Positions 50,636-60,066 of a stretch of DNA of 64,000 nt are shown piece by piece. The DNA is from Klebsiella huaxiensis (GTDB taxonomy: Bacteria; Pseudomonadota; Gammaproteobacteria; Enterobacterales; Enterobacteriaceae), in the NCBI RefSeq assembly GCF_003261575.2, contig NZ_CP036175.1, positions 4,278,001 through 4,342,000 of the forward strand, in the 5' to 3' direction. Under the pieces are notes generated by a model. That model was not told where the DNA came from. It saw only the letters and a list, made by a program, of their open reading frames with translations, and made no database searches. The stretch's first letter is position 1. Each line of letters begins with the position of its first letter. The position numbers were made by a program, and so were the translations under genes.

Positions 50636-53600
50636 CTACATCCGCCGATGCCCCCACTCGCGCAGGCGCTGGAACAGCACGTACAGCGACGGAATAAACA
50701 GAATGCCAATCACCGTCGCCACCAGCATGCCGCTAAACACCGTGGTACCGATAATCCGTCGACTCTGCGCCCCGGCGCCGGTGGCGAGCATCATCGGCAT
50801 AATCCCAATGATGAAGGAAACCGCCGTCATCATTACCGCCCGGAAGCGGCGAGTCGCCCCTTCGCGGGCGGCGTCGACTATCGACATCCCCTCTTCGCGC
50901 TTTGCCCTGGCAAATTCGACGATCAAAATCGCATTCTTCGCCGCTAGCGCAATCAGCAACACCAGACCAATCTGCACGTAAACATCGTTGGCGTAACCGG
51001 CCCACCATAACCACAACAGCGACCCGCCGATGGCGAACAACACCGACAGCATCACGCTCGCCGGAAGCGTCCAGCTTTCATACTGCGCAACGAGGAACAG
51101 CCACGCCATCGCCACCGCCGCCAGCACAATCCACACCGCCTGGTTGCCGGTTTGCTGCTCCTGCCACGAAATTCCGCTCCAGGCGTAGTCATACCCCTGT
51201 GGCAGGTTCGATTGTAAAATCTGCTCCATCACCGCCATCGCCGTGCGGCTGCTGACGCCTTCTGCCGCCGAGCCGCTCACCGATACCGATGGAGACTGGT
51301 TATATTGCTGAATAAACGGCGCGCCCAACGTCGGCGTAATCGTCACCAGATTGCTCAGACGAACCCGCTCGCCGCTGTCGCTGCGCACGTACAGCTCGCT
51401 AATCTGCTCTGCCCGCTCGCGCCACTGCATCTCGTTTTGCATCACCACATGGTAAACGCGATTGTTGGTGCTGAAATCCCCGGCGCGGGTGCCGCCAAAC
51501 GCGGTTTGCAGGCTGCTGAAAATCCTTGCAACCGGCACGTTTAGCCGCGCCGCCTGGTCGCGATCAACGTTGAGCGTGAGCTGTGGGACGTTGCTGCTCC
51601 AGGTGGTAAATACCCGACTCAACTGAGAATGCTGGTTCGCCGCCCTCAGAACCTGGTGCGTCACCTGCTCCAGTTCCGCCGGAGATTGCCCGGCCTGCGC
51701 CAGGATGCGTAAATTAAATCCGGAGGCGTTACCCAGCCCCGGCAACGTCGGCGGCGCAAAAGTCATAATCGTCGCTTCCGGCAGCCCCATCAGCTGGCCC
51801 TGTAGTTTCCCCATTACCGAATCCAGCGGCGGTCGCTGATGCCAGTCTTTCAGCATCACCGAGATAAACCCGCCGTTCGAGGCGCTGGTGCCGTTAAGAA
51901 TATTGAAGCCAGACACCTGAATCACATCCTCAACTGCCGGATTTCCCAGCAACAGCTCCCGCGCCTGGGCCATTACCGCTTCGGTACGTTCCAGCGAGGC
52001 GGCTTCAGGCAACTGCACGCTGGCAAAGAAGTAGCCCTGATCTTCCTGCGGCAGAAAGTCCTTCGGCATGGTGGTGAAGCTAAAGACCACCAGCCCGGCC
52101 GCCATCGCCGTCGCGGCCAGCGCCAGCCAGGGACGACGATTCATGCCTCCCACCAGGCGCCCGTAGCCATCGCGTACCTTATCCAGGCCGCGGTTAAAGC
52201 CGCGCCAGATAGCGGCAGGCCTTTCCGGACGCGGGCGCAGCAGCAGTGCGCACAGCGCGGGTGTCAGGGTCAGCGCCACCAGGCTCGATAGCGTTACTGC
52301 CGTCGATAGCGTCACCGCAAACTGGCGATACAGCTCGCCGACGATCCCCGGCAGCATCGCCACCGGAACAAATACCGCCAGCAGCACTAAGGTCGTCGCG
52401 ATCACCGGACCAGCGATTTGCCGCAACGCCTCGGCGGTAGCGGCCCCGCGATCCAGTCCCTCCGCCATTTTCGTCTCTACGCTCTCCACCACCACGATGG
52501 CGTCATCCACCACCATGGTCAGGGCGAGAATAATCGCGAACAGGCTCAGCGTATTAGCGCTGTAGCCCAGCGAATAGAGCACGGCAAAGGTACCGATAAG
52601 CGATACCGGAATTGCCAGAGCCACTATCAGCGTTGCCCGCCAGCTTTGCAGGAACAAAGACACCACGACCACCACCGCCAGCAGGGTCAACGCCAGCGAT
52701 ACGCCGATCTCTTTGATCGTCGCCGCCACAAAGCGGGTGGTATCAAACTTCACCTCCCAGGTCAGATCCGCCGGAAAACGCGCGTGCAGCCGGGTCAGCT
52801 CGGCGCGCACCGCGCTGGCAACCTGTAAGGCATTGGCAGTCGGCGTCGGGTAGATACCGAGATACGCGGAGTCTTTGCCGTTGAGCTGTGCGCCGGAGCT
52901 ATAGCTGCGCGCGCCCAGCTCAATGGTTGCCACGTCAGACAGGCGCACCAGCTGACCGCGTTCGCCGCTGCGCACCACAATCTGCCCGAAGCTGGCGGCG
53001 TCGCTCAGCCGACCGATACCGTTGATGGTCAGGGTCTGCTGCTGGCCGTTAAATACCGGCGGCGTCCCCACCTGCCCCGCCGCGCCCTGTACGTTTTGCT
53101 CGCGTAGCGCCTGGGAAATATCATCGCTAGTGATATTCAGGGCGTTCATGCGATCAGGTCGCAGCCAGATGCGCATGCTGTAGTCGCGTGCGCCGAACAT
53201 CTGGACTTCGCCAACGCCCGGCAAGCGCGCCAGCGCCTCGCGCACCTGGGTACTGGCGTAGTTGCTGACAAACAGCGGCGATAGCGTCCCGAGCGGCGAA
53301 TAAAGGCTCACGCCCATCAGCAGGTTCGTTGCCCGTTTGCGCACCTGCACGCCGTTCTGCTGCACTTCGGCAGGAAGCTGCGCCACTGCCTGGGAAACGC
53401 GATTCTGCACATCAATCGCCGCTAAATCGGCATCGGTACCGGCAGCAAAAGTCAGGCTCAGGCTGTAGGTGCCTTCATCGGAGCTGGTAGATTCCATATA
53501 CAACATATGGTCAACGCCGTTGAGCTGAGTCTCCAGCGGCGCGGCAATGGCTTGTGCCACGTCCGCCGCGCTGGCGCCCGGCCAGCTGGCGCTAACGTTG

Positions 53601-53728
53601 ATGACCGGCGGCGTAATCTGCGGATATTGCTCGACCGGGATCAGCTTTAGCGATACCGCGCCGATAAAAGTCATCAGCAGCGCAATCACCATCGCAAAAC
53701 GCGGGCGACGGATAAAAAACGTCAACAT
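50636..53728 (-). CDS. RND-family multidrug efflux transporter (HAE1, AcrB-like)
   Basis: A 1030-residue RND pump, close to AcrB in length. The N-terminus FFIRRPRFAMVIALLMTFIGAVSLKLIPVEQYPQITPP is classical; TM4 carries the proton-relay Asp pair in MVVDDAIVVVES; VLLIALAAKNAILIVEFA is the TM10 lysine motif. It should form a tripartite pump with the adaptor encoded 13 bases upstream and an outer-membrane channel. No channel gene is adjacent, so TolC is the likely partner. I do not recognise which named Klebsiella pump it equals. Confidence 0.93.
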   Translation of the reverse strand: MLTFFIRRPRFAMVIALLMTFIGAVSLKLIPVEQYPQITPPVINVSASWPGASAADVAQAIAAPLETQLNGVDHMLYMESTSSDEGTYSLSLTFAAGTDADLAAIDVQNRVSQAVAQLPAEVQQNGVQVRKRATNLLMGVSLYSPLGTLSPLFVSNYASTQVREALARLPGVGEVQMFGARDYSMRIWLRPDRMNALNITSDDISQALREQNVQGAAGQVGTPPVFNGQQQTLTINGIGRLSDAASFGQIVVRSGERGQLVRLSDVATIELGARSYSSGAQLNGKDSAYLGIYPTPTANALQVASAVRAELTRLHARFPADLTWEVKFDTTRFVAATIKEIGVSLALTLLAVVVVVSLFLQSWRATLIVALAIPVSLIGTFAVLYSLGYSANTLSLFAIILALTMVVDDAIVVVESVETKMAEGLDRGAATAEALRQIAGPVIATTLVLLAVFVPVAMLPGIVGELYRQFAVTLSTAVTLSSLVALTLTPALCALLLRPRPERPAAIWRGFNRGLDKVRDGYGRLVGGMNRRPWLALAATAMAAGLVVFSFTTMPKDFLPQEDQGYFFASVQLPEAASLERTEAVMAQARELLLGNPAVEDVIQVSGFNILNGTSASNGGFISVMLKDWHQRPPLDSVMGKLQGQLMGLPEATIMTFAPPTLPGLGNASGFNLRILAQAGQSPAELEQVTHQVLRAANQHSQLSRVFTTWSSNVPQLTLNVDRDQAARLNVPVARIFSSLQTAFGGTRAGDFSTNNRVYHVVMQNEMQWRERAEQISELYVRSDSGERVRLSNLVTITPTLGAPFIQQYNQSPSVSVSGSAAEGVSSRTAMAVMEQILQSNLPQGYDYAWSGISWQEQQTGNQAVWIVLAAVAMAWLFLVAQYESWTLPASVMLSVLFAIGGSLLWLWWAGYANDVYVQIGLVLLIALAAKNAILIVEFARAKREEGMSIVDAAREGATRRFRAVMMTAVSFIIGIMPMMLATGAGAQSRRIIGTTVFSGMLVATVIGILFIPSLYVLFQRLREWGHRRM

Positions 53729-53741
53729 CCCTTCCCCCTCT

Positions 53742-54821
53742 TTAGTTGAGCAGCTGAACGGCTACGCCATCACGCAGGCGCTGGGCGCCTTCCGTCACCA
53801 CGCGCTCGCCCGCATTAATACCTTCCACCACCGCAAACTGCTGCCCCTGCTGGCCGCCTGGGGTGATACGGCGCATCGCTACGGTGTTGTCCGCCGTCAT
53901 TACCCAGCAGTAAAAGCCCTGCGCGTCCTGCTGCATCGCAGATGCCGGGATCATCGGGCTTTGCGCAAGCTGCTGCGGACGAAAGAAAATCGCCACGTTA
54001 GCGCCGGGCAGCAGACGGTGCCGCGGGTTTGCAAATTCAGCACGCAGCGCCACGCTGGCAGTGCGGCTATCAATGCGGTTATCGACGGAGGTCAGTACAC
54101 CGTTTTGCCGCTGCCCATCAACATCGACCTGCGCTATCCACGCCTGCTTCAGCGCGGCAATATCCGCATGCTGGCCCGCTTTGTCGAAAAAGGCGGTTTC
54201 ATCGAGTGAGAAGGCGACGCGAATCGGATCAAGCTGGACCACGTCCACCAGCACGCCGCTGGAGGGATTGACCAGGCTACCGACGTGAAACGCGCTATGG
54301 CCGACGCGTCCGGTGACCGGCGAAGTTATACGGGTGTAGCCGAGCGTAATTTGCTGGGCGGTAATGCGCGCCTGCGCCTGCTCCACGGCGGCGGCGGCGA
54401 CATCACGCTGCATCTGGGCGGTATCCACGTCATTGCGGCTGATCGAGTGGTTATTTTTTAGCTGCTGGTAGCGGCTTAACAGCTGCTGGGCCTGACGGAG
54501 CGAAGCCTGCGCGCTTCTCAGCTCGGCCTGCGCCAGCGCCAGCGCGGATTTGGGCTGGGCGTCATCAAGGGTAAACAACAGATCGCCTTTATTGACGTAC
54601 TGCCCATCCTGAAAATGGCGCTGCACGATCGCCCCTTCAGTACGGGCGCGAATATCAACGGAGTGGATGGCCTCAACGCGACCAGAAATTTGCCGCTCGT
54701 TGGCATGCGGCGCTTGCTCAACGGTGGCAACGCGCACCGGAATCGCCGGAGCGGCGGCAGTCGTCAGGGCGTAGCCTGCCAGGCCGCAGGCCAGCAAGGC
54801 GGAGCGGATGATCTTTTTCAT
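53742..54821 (-). CDS. RND periplasmic adaptor (membrane fusion protein)
   Basis: A 359-residue membrane-fusion protein. After the signal come the beta-barrel/lipoyl parts (PVRVATVEQAPHANERQISGRVEAIHSVDIRARTEGAI), an alpha-helical hairpin rich in Ala/Gln (ALAQAELRSAQASLRQAQQLL), and YTRITSPVTGRVG, the family hallmark. The signal holds LLAC, a borderline lipobox, so it may be a lipoprotein; cleavage at TTAAA by signal peptidase I is the alternative. It is the first gene of the pump operon. Confidence 0.92.
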   Translation of the reverse strand: MKKIIRSALLACGLAGYALTTAAAPAIPVRVATVEQAPHANERQISGRVEAIHSVDIRARTEGAIVQRHFQDGQYVNKGDLLFTLDDAQPKSALALAQAELRSAQASLRQAQQLLSRYQQLKNNHSISRNDVDTAQMQRDVAAAAVEQAQARITAQQITLGYTRITSPVTGRVGHSAFHVGSLVNPSSGVLVDVVQLDPIRVAFSLDETAFFDKAGQHADIAALKQAWIAQVDVDGQRQNGVLTSVDNRIDSRTASVALRAEFANPRHRLLPGANVAIFFRPQQLAQSPMIPASAMQQDAQGFYCWVMTADNTVAMRRITPGGQQGQQFAVVEGINAGERVVTEGAQRLRDGVAVQLLN

Positions 54822-54893
54822 GGGGGGAATTCCTTACGACGATGCGGCGTCCCTCCTCCCGCAGGAGAAGGGACACCGGACGAATCAGACAGA

Positions 54894-57617
54894 CTACGCG
54901 GTTTTGCGGAAACGGCGGGTCAGGCGTTTCTCAACTTCGACCACCAGGAACATCGCAATACCGATGACCAGAGTGATGAACCAGTAGCGCAGCGGCAGCC
55001 CTTCGGTGCCAAACATCGTCTGCATCACCGGTACGTAGATGATGACCAGCTGCATCAGCAGCAGCACGCCGCTTACCAGCCAGATGCCTTTGTTACGCAG
55101 CAGCCCCATGTTCAGCGAGAAGCTGTCGCTGCTGCGGCAGTTAATCATATAGACCCACTGCGCGGTCACCAGCATCTGCAGCAGCACGGTGCGGATAAAC
55201 TCCGGGCTGTGGCCGCGCGGTGCCAGCCAGGCCTCAAGAATAAAGGCGGCGACGGCAATCATCGTGCCGACGAAAGCGACGCGCCAGACGGCAAAAGCGT
55301 CCATCACGTGCTGGCCGGTTTTACGCGGCGGGCGGTTCATCGCGTTGCGCTCGGCAGCTTCAAAAGCGAGACCGAAGGAGAGCGTGGCGGAGGTCGCCAT
55401 GTTCATCCACAAAATCAGCACCGGCGTCAGCGGAATAATGTTCCCCGCCAGCAGGGCGATGATAATCAGCAGCCCCTGCGCCAGGTTGGTCGGCATAATA
55501 AACAGAATGGTTTTCTTCAGGTTGTCGTAGACCCGACGCCCCTCTTTGACCGAACTGGCGATGGTGGCAAAGTTGTCATCGGTCAGAACCATGTCGGCGG
55601 CCTCTTTGGTCACCTCGGTTCCTTTGATACCCATAGCGATGCCGACGTCGGCCTGACGCAGCGCCGGAGCATCGTTGACGCCATCGCCGGTCATGCCAAC
55701 CACTTCACCGTTATCCTGCAGCGCTTTCACCAGGCGTAGCTTATGCTCCGGGCTGGTGCGGGCAAAAATATCGTACTCAACGGCGGCTTTCGCCAGCTCG
55801 GCGTCATCCATATGCTCCAGCTGATAGCCGGTCATCGCCTGACGGCTGTTAGTAATCCCCAGCATTTGGCCGATGCTCATCGCCGTCTGCGGGTGGTCGC
55901 CGGTAATCATCTTCACGCGGATCCCCGCATTCTGGCAGGCGTGGATAGCGTCAATCGCTTCCGGGCGCGGCGGGTCCATCATCCCGGCAATGCCGAGGAA
56001 GACCAGACCTTCGCGGAGATCGTCGTGGGTCAGCGTGGTGCTGCCAACGTTAGCCGGTTTGTAGGCGGCGGCAACCATGCGCAGGCCCTGGCGGGCAAAG
56101 CGCGCCATTTCCTCTTCCCAGTACTGCGGCTCGAACGGTACCGCGCCCTGCTTGCTCATCTGCTGGCGGCACATGGCAAAAATCACGTCCGGCGCGCCGG
56201 TAATCAGCACCCGCTCGACGTCACCCATTTTCTGATGGGTCGCCATGTACTTGTACTGCGAGTCGAACGGAATTTTCGCGACCAGGCGCGCGTCAACCGG
56301 ATCCAGCTGCGCTTTCGCCGCCAATACCTTCAGTGCCCCTTCGGTCGGCCCGCCGGTAATGCCCCACAGGCCGCGCTCGTCCTGAATCATCTGGCTGTCG
56401 TTACACAGGTCGATGGTACGCAGGTAGGTTTCCAGCACGCTGCCCGCTTTAATCTGCACCGGCTCATCGCTGCCTTCCAGGCAGATGTTGCCCTGCGGCT
56501 CGTAGCTGTCGCCTTCAACACGGTAGCAGCAATCAGCAGTGATGATCGCTTTGACGGTCATCTCGTTCATCGTCAGGGTGCCGGTTTTATCCGAGCACAC
56601 CACGGTCATTGCGCCCAGGGTTTCCACCGTCGGCAGCTTGCGGATAATCGCCCGCTGACGCGCCATCGCCTGTACGCCGAGGGAGAGAATAATCGAGATA
56701 ATCGCCGGTAAACCTTCCGGCACGGCGGCAACCGCCAGGCTAATCAGGGAGAGCAGCAGCTCACCGAGAGGAATGTCGCGCAGCGCCAGGCTGAAGACGA
56801 ACAGCGCGGCCATCATCGCCAGGATAATGACGAAAATCGCTTTGCCGAGCTTGTCCATCTGCACCAGCAGCGGCGTGCGGTGCTTCTCAATGCCCGCCAT
56901 CATTTGGTTGATGTGACCGAGTTCGGTCTCCTGACCGGTAGCGGTCACTACGCCAACGCCGCCGCCGGCGCTGATGGTGGTGCCGGAGAACAGCATATTC
57001 GTGCGATCGCCCAGCGGCAGTTCACCTTCCAGCGCGTCGGTGGTTTTATCCACAACCGTCGACTCACCGGTCAGAATCGCTTCTTCCACCCGCAGATTGT
57101 GAGTTTCAATCAGGCGCATATCGGCAGGCACACGGTCTCCCGCGCGCAGAATGACGATATCGCCCGGAACCAGGTCGCGGGTCGGGATGGTTTCATGCTT
57201 ACCGTTGCGCTGCACGCGGGCGTCGCTGGAGAGCATATTGCGGATGCCCTGTAGCGATTTTTCAGCATTGCTCTCCTGGATATGGCCGATCAGGGCATTG
57301 ATCACCGTGACGCCAAGGATAACCAGGGTATCAACCCAGTGGCCCATTACCGCCGTGAGCGCGGCAGCAGCCAGCAGGACAAAAATCAGTACGTCGTTAA
57401 AATGGGCGAGAAAGCGCAGCCAGGCGGGCTTGCCTTTCTTCTCTGGTAACGCATTCGGGCCGAAAGTCTGCAGGCGCTCGGCGGCTTCAGCGGAGTTCAG
57501 TCCGCTGGTATGGCTGTTTTTCTGCGCCAGCACCGCATCAACGGTCTGCTGATATGCCCGGCGTGGCGCGGCATCCCCTGAGGGGGTGGTATTATTAGTT
57601 TTGATCATTTTGGTCAA
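54894..57617 (-). CDS. P2-type cation-transporting ATPase (Ca2+/PMR1-like)
   Basis: A 907-residue P-type ATPase. Motifs: LTGEST (A domain), PEGLPA in the ion-binding helix M4, the phosphorylation site CSDKTGTLT, and MTGDGVNDAPALRQADVGIAMG in the hinge. This is the calcium/manganese-type subfamily rather than heavy-metal type; substrate could be Ca2+, Mn2+ or Mg2+. The best-placed start is TTG at 57617, 7 bases after GGGAG; the in-frame ATG three codons on has poor spacing. A 36-residue membrane protein is encoded divergently. Confidence 0.9.
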   Translation of the reverse strand: MTKMIKTNNTTPSGDAAPRRAYQQTVDAVLAQKNSHTSGLNSAEAAERLQTFGPNALPEKKGKPAWLRFLAHFNDVLIFVLLAAAALTAVMGHWVDTLVILGVTVINALIGHIQESNAEKSLQGIRNMLSSDARVQRNGKHETIPTRDLVPGDIVILRAGDRVPADMRLIETHNLRVEEAILTGESTVVDKTTDALEGELPLGDRTNMLFSGTTISAGGGVGVVTATGQETELGHINQMMAGIEKHRTPLLVQMDKLGKAIFVIILAMMAALFVFSLALRDIPLGELLLSLISLAVAAVPEGLPAIISIILSLGVQAMARQRAIIRKLPTVETLGAMTVVCSDKTGTLTMNEMTVKAIITADCCYRVEGDSYEPQGNICLEGSDEPVQIKAGSVLETYLRTIDLCNDSQMIQDERGLWGITGGPTEGALKVLAAKAQLDPVDARLVAKIPFDSQYKYMATHQKMGDVERVLITGAPDVIFAMCRQQMSKQGAVPFEPQYWEEEMARFARQGLRMVAAAYKPANVGSTTLTHDDLREGLVFLGIAGMMDPPRPEAIDAIHACQNAGIRVKMITGDHPQTAMSIGQMLGITNSRQAMTGYQLEHMDDAELAKAAVEYDIFARTSPEHKLRLVKALQDNGEVVGMTGDGVNDAPALRQADVGIAMGIKGTEVTKEAADMVLTDDNFATIASSVKEGRRVYDNLKKTILFIMPTNLAQGLLIIIALLAGNIIPLTPVLILWMNMATSATLSFGLAFEAAERNAMNRPPRKTGQHVMDAFAVWRVAFVGTMIAVAAFILEAWLAPRGHSPEFIRTVLLQMLVTAQWVYMINCRSSDSFSLNMGLLRNKGIWLVSGVLLLMQLVIIYVPVMQTMFGTEGLPLRYWFITLVIGIAMFLVVEVEKRLTRRFRKTA

Positions 57618-57814
57618 AATATATCTCCCTTAAAATTCCGTGAGGCGGAAAGCCTGGAATCATTCCGGGCCAATGAGAAAATTAAAAAACAGGCGGGAGA
57701 TAATTTGAGCTTGCGCAATATTTAGTCTCTCGCAAATACAAAATTTGTGGTAAGTTAATTCTATAAAACAATAATTGCAAAATATTAATAAACCAAAACT
57801 AAACGAGGTCTACT

Positions 57815-57925
57815 ATGTTTGGAATCTACCGCGGACGCCGTCTGGTGCTTTACATCTTGCTGGCCATTATTATCGCTACTCTGGTGGGATATAGCACCTA
57901 TACTTTTGTAAAAGCGCTGGCTTAA
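57815..57925 (+). CDS. Small single-pass membrane protein (36 aa)
   Basis: The frame from ATG 57815 encodes MFGIYRGRRLVLYILL and on to FVKALA: a short basic N-terminus (RGRR), one hydrophobic helix of about 20 residues (LVLYILLAIIIATLVGYSTY) and a short tail. ACGAGG lies 8 bases upstream. The positive-inside rule predicts a cytoplasmic N-terminus. I do not recognise the family. Its position, divergent from a P-type ATPase, recalls small proteins that modulate such pumps, but this is inference. The surrounding DNA is A+T-rich and otherwise empty, which makes this short frame stand out. Confidence 0.6.
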   Translation: MFGIYRGRRLVLYILLAIIIATLVGYSTYTFVKALA

Positions 57926-58111
57926 TAATGACGTTAATTTACAGTCCGGTGTAATTAATTTAATCACAAATATGCCTAAATTAATTAACATGGGAATGAA
58001 AGAGGATTATTATAAATAATACTTAAGGCGTAATTTAATTCCCTGCGAAACTATATTGCATTGATTCAGTTTTTACCGGACAATATGTTTTTAACTGATG
58101 ATTAACAAATA

Positions 58112-58360
58112 ATGAAACATCCGCTAGAAACGCTCCTCAGCGCCGCCGGCATTCTTCTGCTGGCGTTGATATCCTGCCTGCTGCTGCCAGCACCGTCTCT
58201 TGGCCTGACGCTGGCGCAAAAGCTGGTTGAGATGTTCCACCTGATGGATCTCAACCAGCTTTATACGCTGATCTTTTGCCTGTGGTTCTTAGCGCTGGGC
58301 GCTATTGAGTATGTGGTGTTGCGCTGGGTGTGGCGTCGCTGGTTTTCCCTTGAGCGTTAA
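58112..58360 (+). CDS. ybdJ: YbdJ, DUF1158 inner-membrane protein
   Basis: An 82-residue protein with two predicted transmembrane helices (ILLLALISCLLLPAPSLGL; LIFCLWFLALGAIEYVVLR), closely resembling E. coli YbdJ including MKHPLETL at the start. Function unknown. In E. coli ybdJ directly adjoins ybdK; here RND, ATPase and glycosidase-like genes separate them. Its 3' end overlaps the 3' end of the convergent Fes-like gene by 72 bases. Confidence 0.9.
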   Translation: MKHPLETLLSAAGILLLALISCLLLPAPSLGLTLAQKLVEMFHLMDLNQLYTLIFCLWFLALGAIEYVVLRWVWRRWFSLER

Positions 58361-59911
58361 GCCGGTCAAGTCACGCATACCGTTGACCAGCGCCTCGCAC
58401 CAGGCAGCGTAATCATGACCGCTGGACGAGGGATGGAAGCTCACCGCATAGCCCTTCTCTCTCAGTACCTGCTCAAATTCGAGGGTATTGGCATAAATGC
58501 CACCGTCCGGCCCACTGGTTTCGAATTTACCCGCCTGTAGCCAGAAACGTACCGGATAGCGCGGCGATTGCTGGTACTGCCGCGTCAGCCAACTGGCCTC
58601 TTCTCCTTTCGGTGCCCACCAGTACGACCCGGACAAGCTCAGCACGTTGCCAAACTGTCGCGGATAGCGCATCGCCACCCAGGATGCGGCCAGCCCGCCG
58701 TAGCTGGAGCCTGCAATCACGGTTTTTTGCCGGGTCAGGCTGAGCCCCTGCCGGTTCAGCCACGGCAGCAGTTCATGAGCCATAAAATCGGCGAAGTGGG
58801 GGTTTGGCGGCAGCTCTTTTGCCCGTCGCGTATGATCAAGGCTATCGATAAACACCACGTTAATCGGCGGCAGTACATGGCTGGCGATCAGGGAGTCCAG
58901 CACGTTCGCGAAGCGGTACTCGTCCTGGTACGTTTTGCCATCGAACAGCATCAAGGTCCAGCGCGCGGGCTGCGGCAAACGCGGACGGTAAATCATCACT
59001 TCTCGTGTATTTTGCAGGAAGTCGCTACGTAGCTGGTGGCGGGTTAAGGTGCCGTAGCGCAGCGGCTGCGTCATACGTTGCACCGAGCAAAAACGTGCAG
59101 GATTAAGCGCCAGCAAAGAGTAGCGACTCCAGCGATCCTGGGCAGCGTTGACGCTGTTGGGGTTGAGCGGATCGGCCTGGGCGCTGACCAGAATCGCTCG
59201 CCGCTGCTCCCGCGCGCTGCCCGCCACCTGCGGCACATCCGGAGCCAGCTTATATTGCATTAGGGTATCGGCGGGCACCACGTAGCTGCGAAACCAAACA
59301 TCGGAGTCGCCGAGGCGAAACAGCGGATCGTGATCTCCCGCCGGAGACCCCAGAATAAACACGTTCTGGCTCGCCCCGCGCCACAGGAAAGTCACTCGCT
59401 TATGGCTGACGTCCACCGGTTCCACCATGGGCGTTCCTTCCAGTTCACGCTCCTGCCAGAAATTCGCCGTTGAACCTCCTGCCGCCAGCTCGCGCTTAAG
59501 CTGCTGCAGACGCGGACTGACCGGATCCAGCGCCTGTGTTTTTGCCAGCGCGGTAGTCTCTCGCATCTGCCATTGAAAACGCCAGCGCGCGCCCTCTTCA
59601 CCGTGCAGTACCAGTGAGGAGGCACGGTTTACCGGCAGAGAAAATAGCAAAGTTTGTTCTCCATCTGCCGGGCCGCCTGCCAATAGCGTGCGCAGGCGAC
59701 GATTGTTCTCATCCAGCAGTCGGGCATCGGTGACGCCGGAGAGAGTCGCCGCAACATAGTTCTCACCCAGCTTTGGCAGGTCAAAACAGACCTCGCCGCT
59801 GGCATCAAACTTCCCCTGCAGTTCACCTTGTAAAGAAGGTGATTCACAGTTCATCGCCGCTGCCGGTAAGGCACTCATGCCAATTAGCAGGCCGCTCCAC
59901 GCCGTCTTCAT
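58289..59911 (-). CDS. Exported Fes-like siderophore esterase
   Basis: A 540-residue protein with a signal peptide (MKTAWSGLLIGMSALPAAA), a roughly 130-residue beta-rich N-terminal region, a Fes-type N domain (VTFLWRGASQNVFILGS; MQYKLAPD) and an esterase domain with the nucleophile in AGSSYGG (Ser403) and His499 in SSGHDYAAW. It parallels cytoplasmic Fes but is longer and exported, so it could hydrolyse a catecholate siderophore in the periplasm, like IroE or PfeE. It is divergent from a TonB-dependent receptor across a Fur-like palindrome. The last 24 residues lie over ybdJ. Confidence 0.88.
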   Translation of the reverse strand: MKTAWSGLLIGMSALPAAAMNCESPSLQGELQGKFDASGEVCFDLPKLGENYVAATLSGVTDARLLDENNRRLRTLLAGGPADGEQTLLFSLPVNRASSLVLHGEEGARWRFQWQMRETTALAKTQALDPVSPRLQQLKRELAAGGSTANFWQERELEGTPMVEPVDVSHKRVTFLWRGASQNVFILGSPAGDHDPLFRLGDSDVWFRSYVVPADTLMQYKLAPDVPQVAGSAREQRRAILVSAQADPLNPNSVNAAQDRWSRYSLLALNPARFCSVQRMTQPLRYGTLTRHQLRSDFLQNTREVMIYRPRLPQPARWTLMLFDGKTYQDEYRFANVLDSLIASHVLPPINVVFIDSLDHTRRAKELPPNPHFADFMAHELLPWLNRQGLSLTRQKTVIAGSSYGGLAASWVAMRYPRQFGNVLSLSGSYWWAPKGEEASWLTRQYQQSPRYPVRFWLQAGKFETSGPDGGIYANTLEFEQVLREKGYAVSFHPSSSGHDYAAWCEALVNGMRDLTGLTLKGKPATPHPAQHHILNSAQR

Positions 59912-59951
59912 TGCCCGATATTTCCTTGTAAAAATTTGTTAATAACGCTAA

Positions 59952-59972
59952 TGCAAATAATAACTATTTGCA
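59952..59972. promoter_or_regulatory. Fur-box-like palindrome between esterase and receptor genes
   Basis: Arms TGCAAATA and TATTTGCA around ATAAC, in an A+T-rich region 41 bases before the esterase start and 95 before the receptor start. It resembles Fur boxes and the fes-fepA site at 7191-7220. Position between two siderophore genes supports Fur control. Confidence 0.65.
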
Positions 59973-60066
59973 ATAACATTGACACCGTTAATGACAGCCG
60001 CTGGACGATTCATCACGAAGATGGCGGTTTTTTTGATGGCGACTTAACCAAGGAAAAATCATAAAA

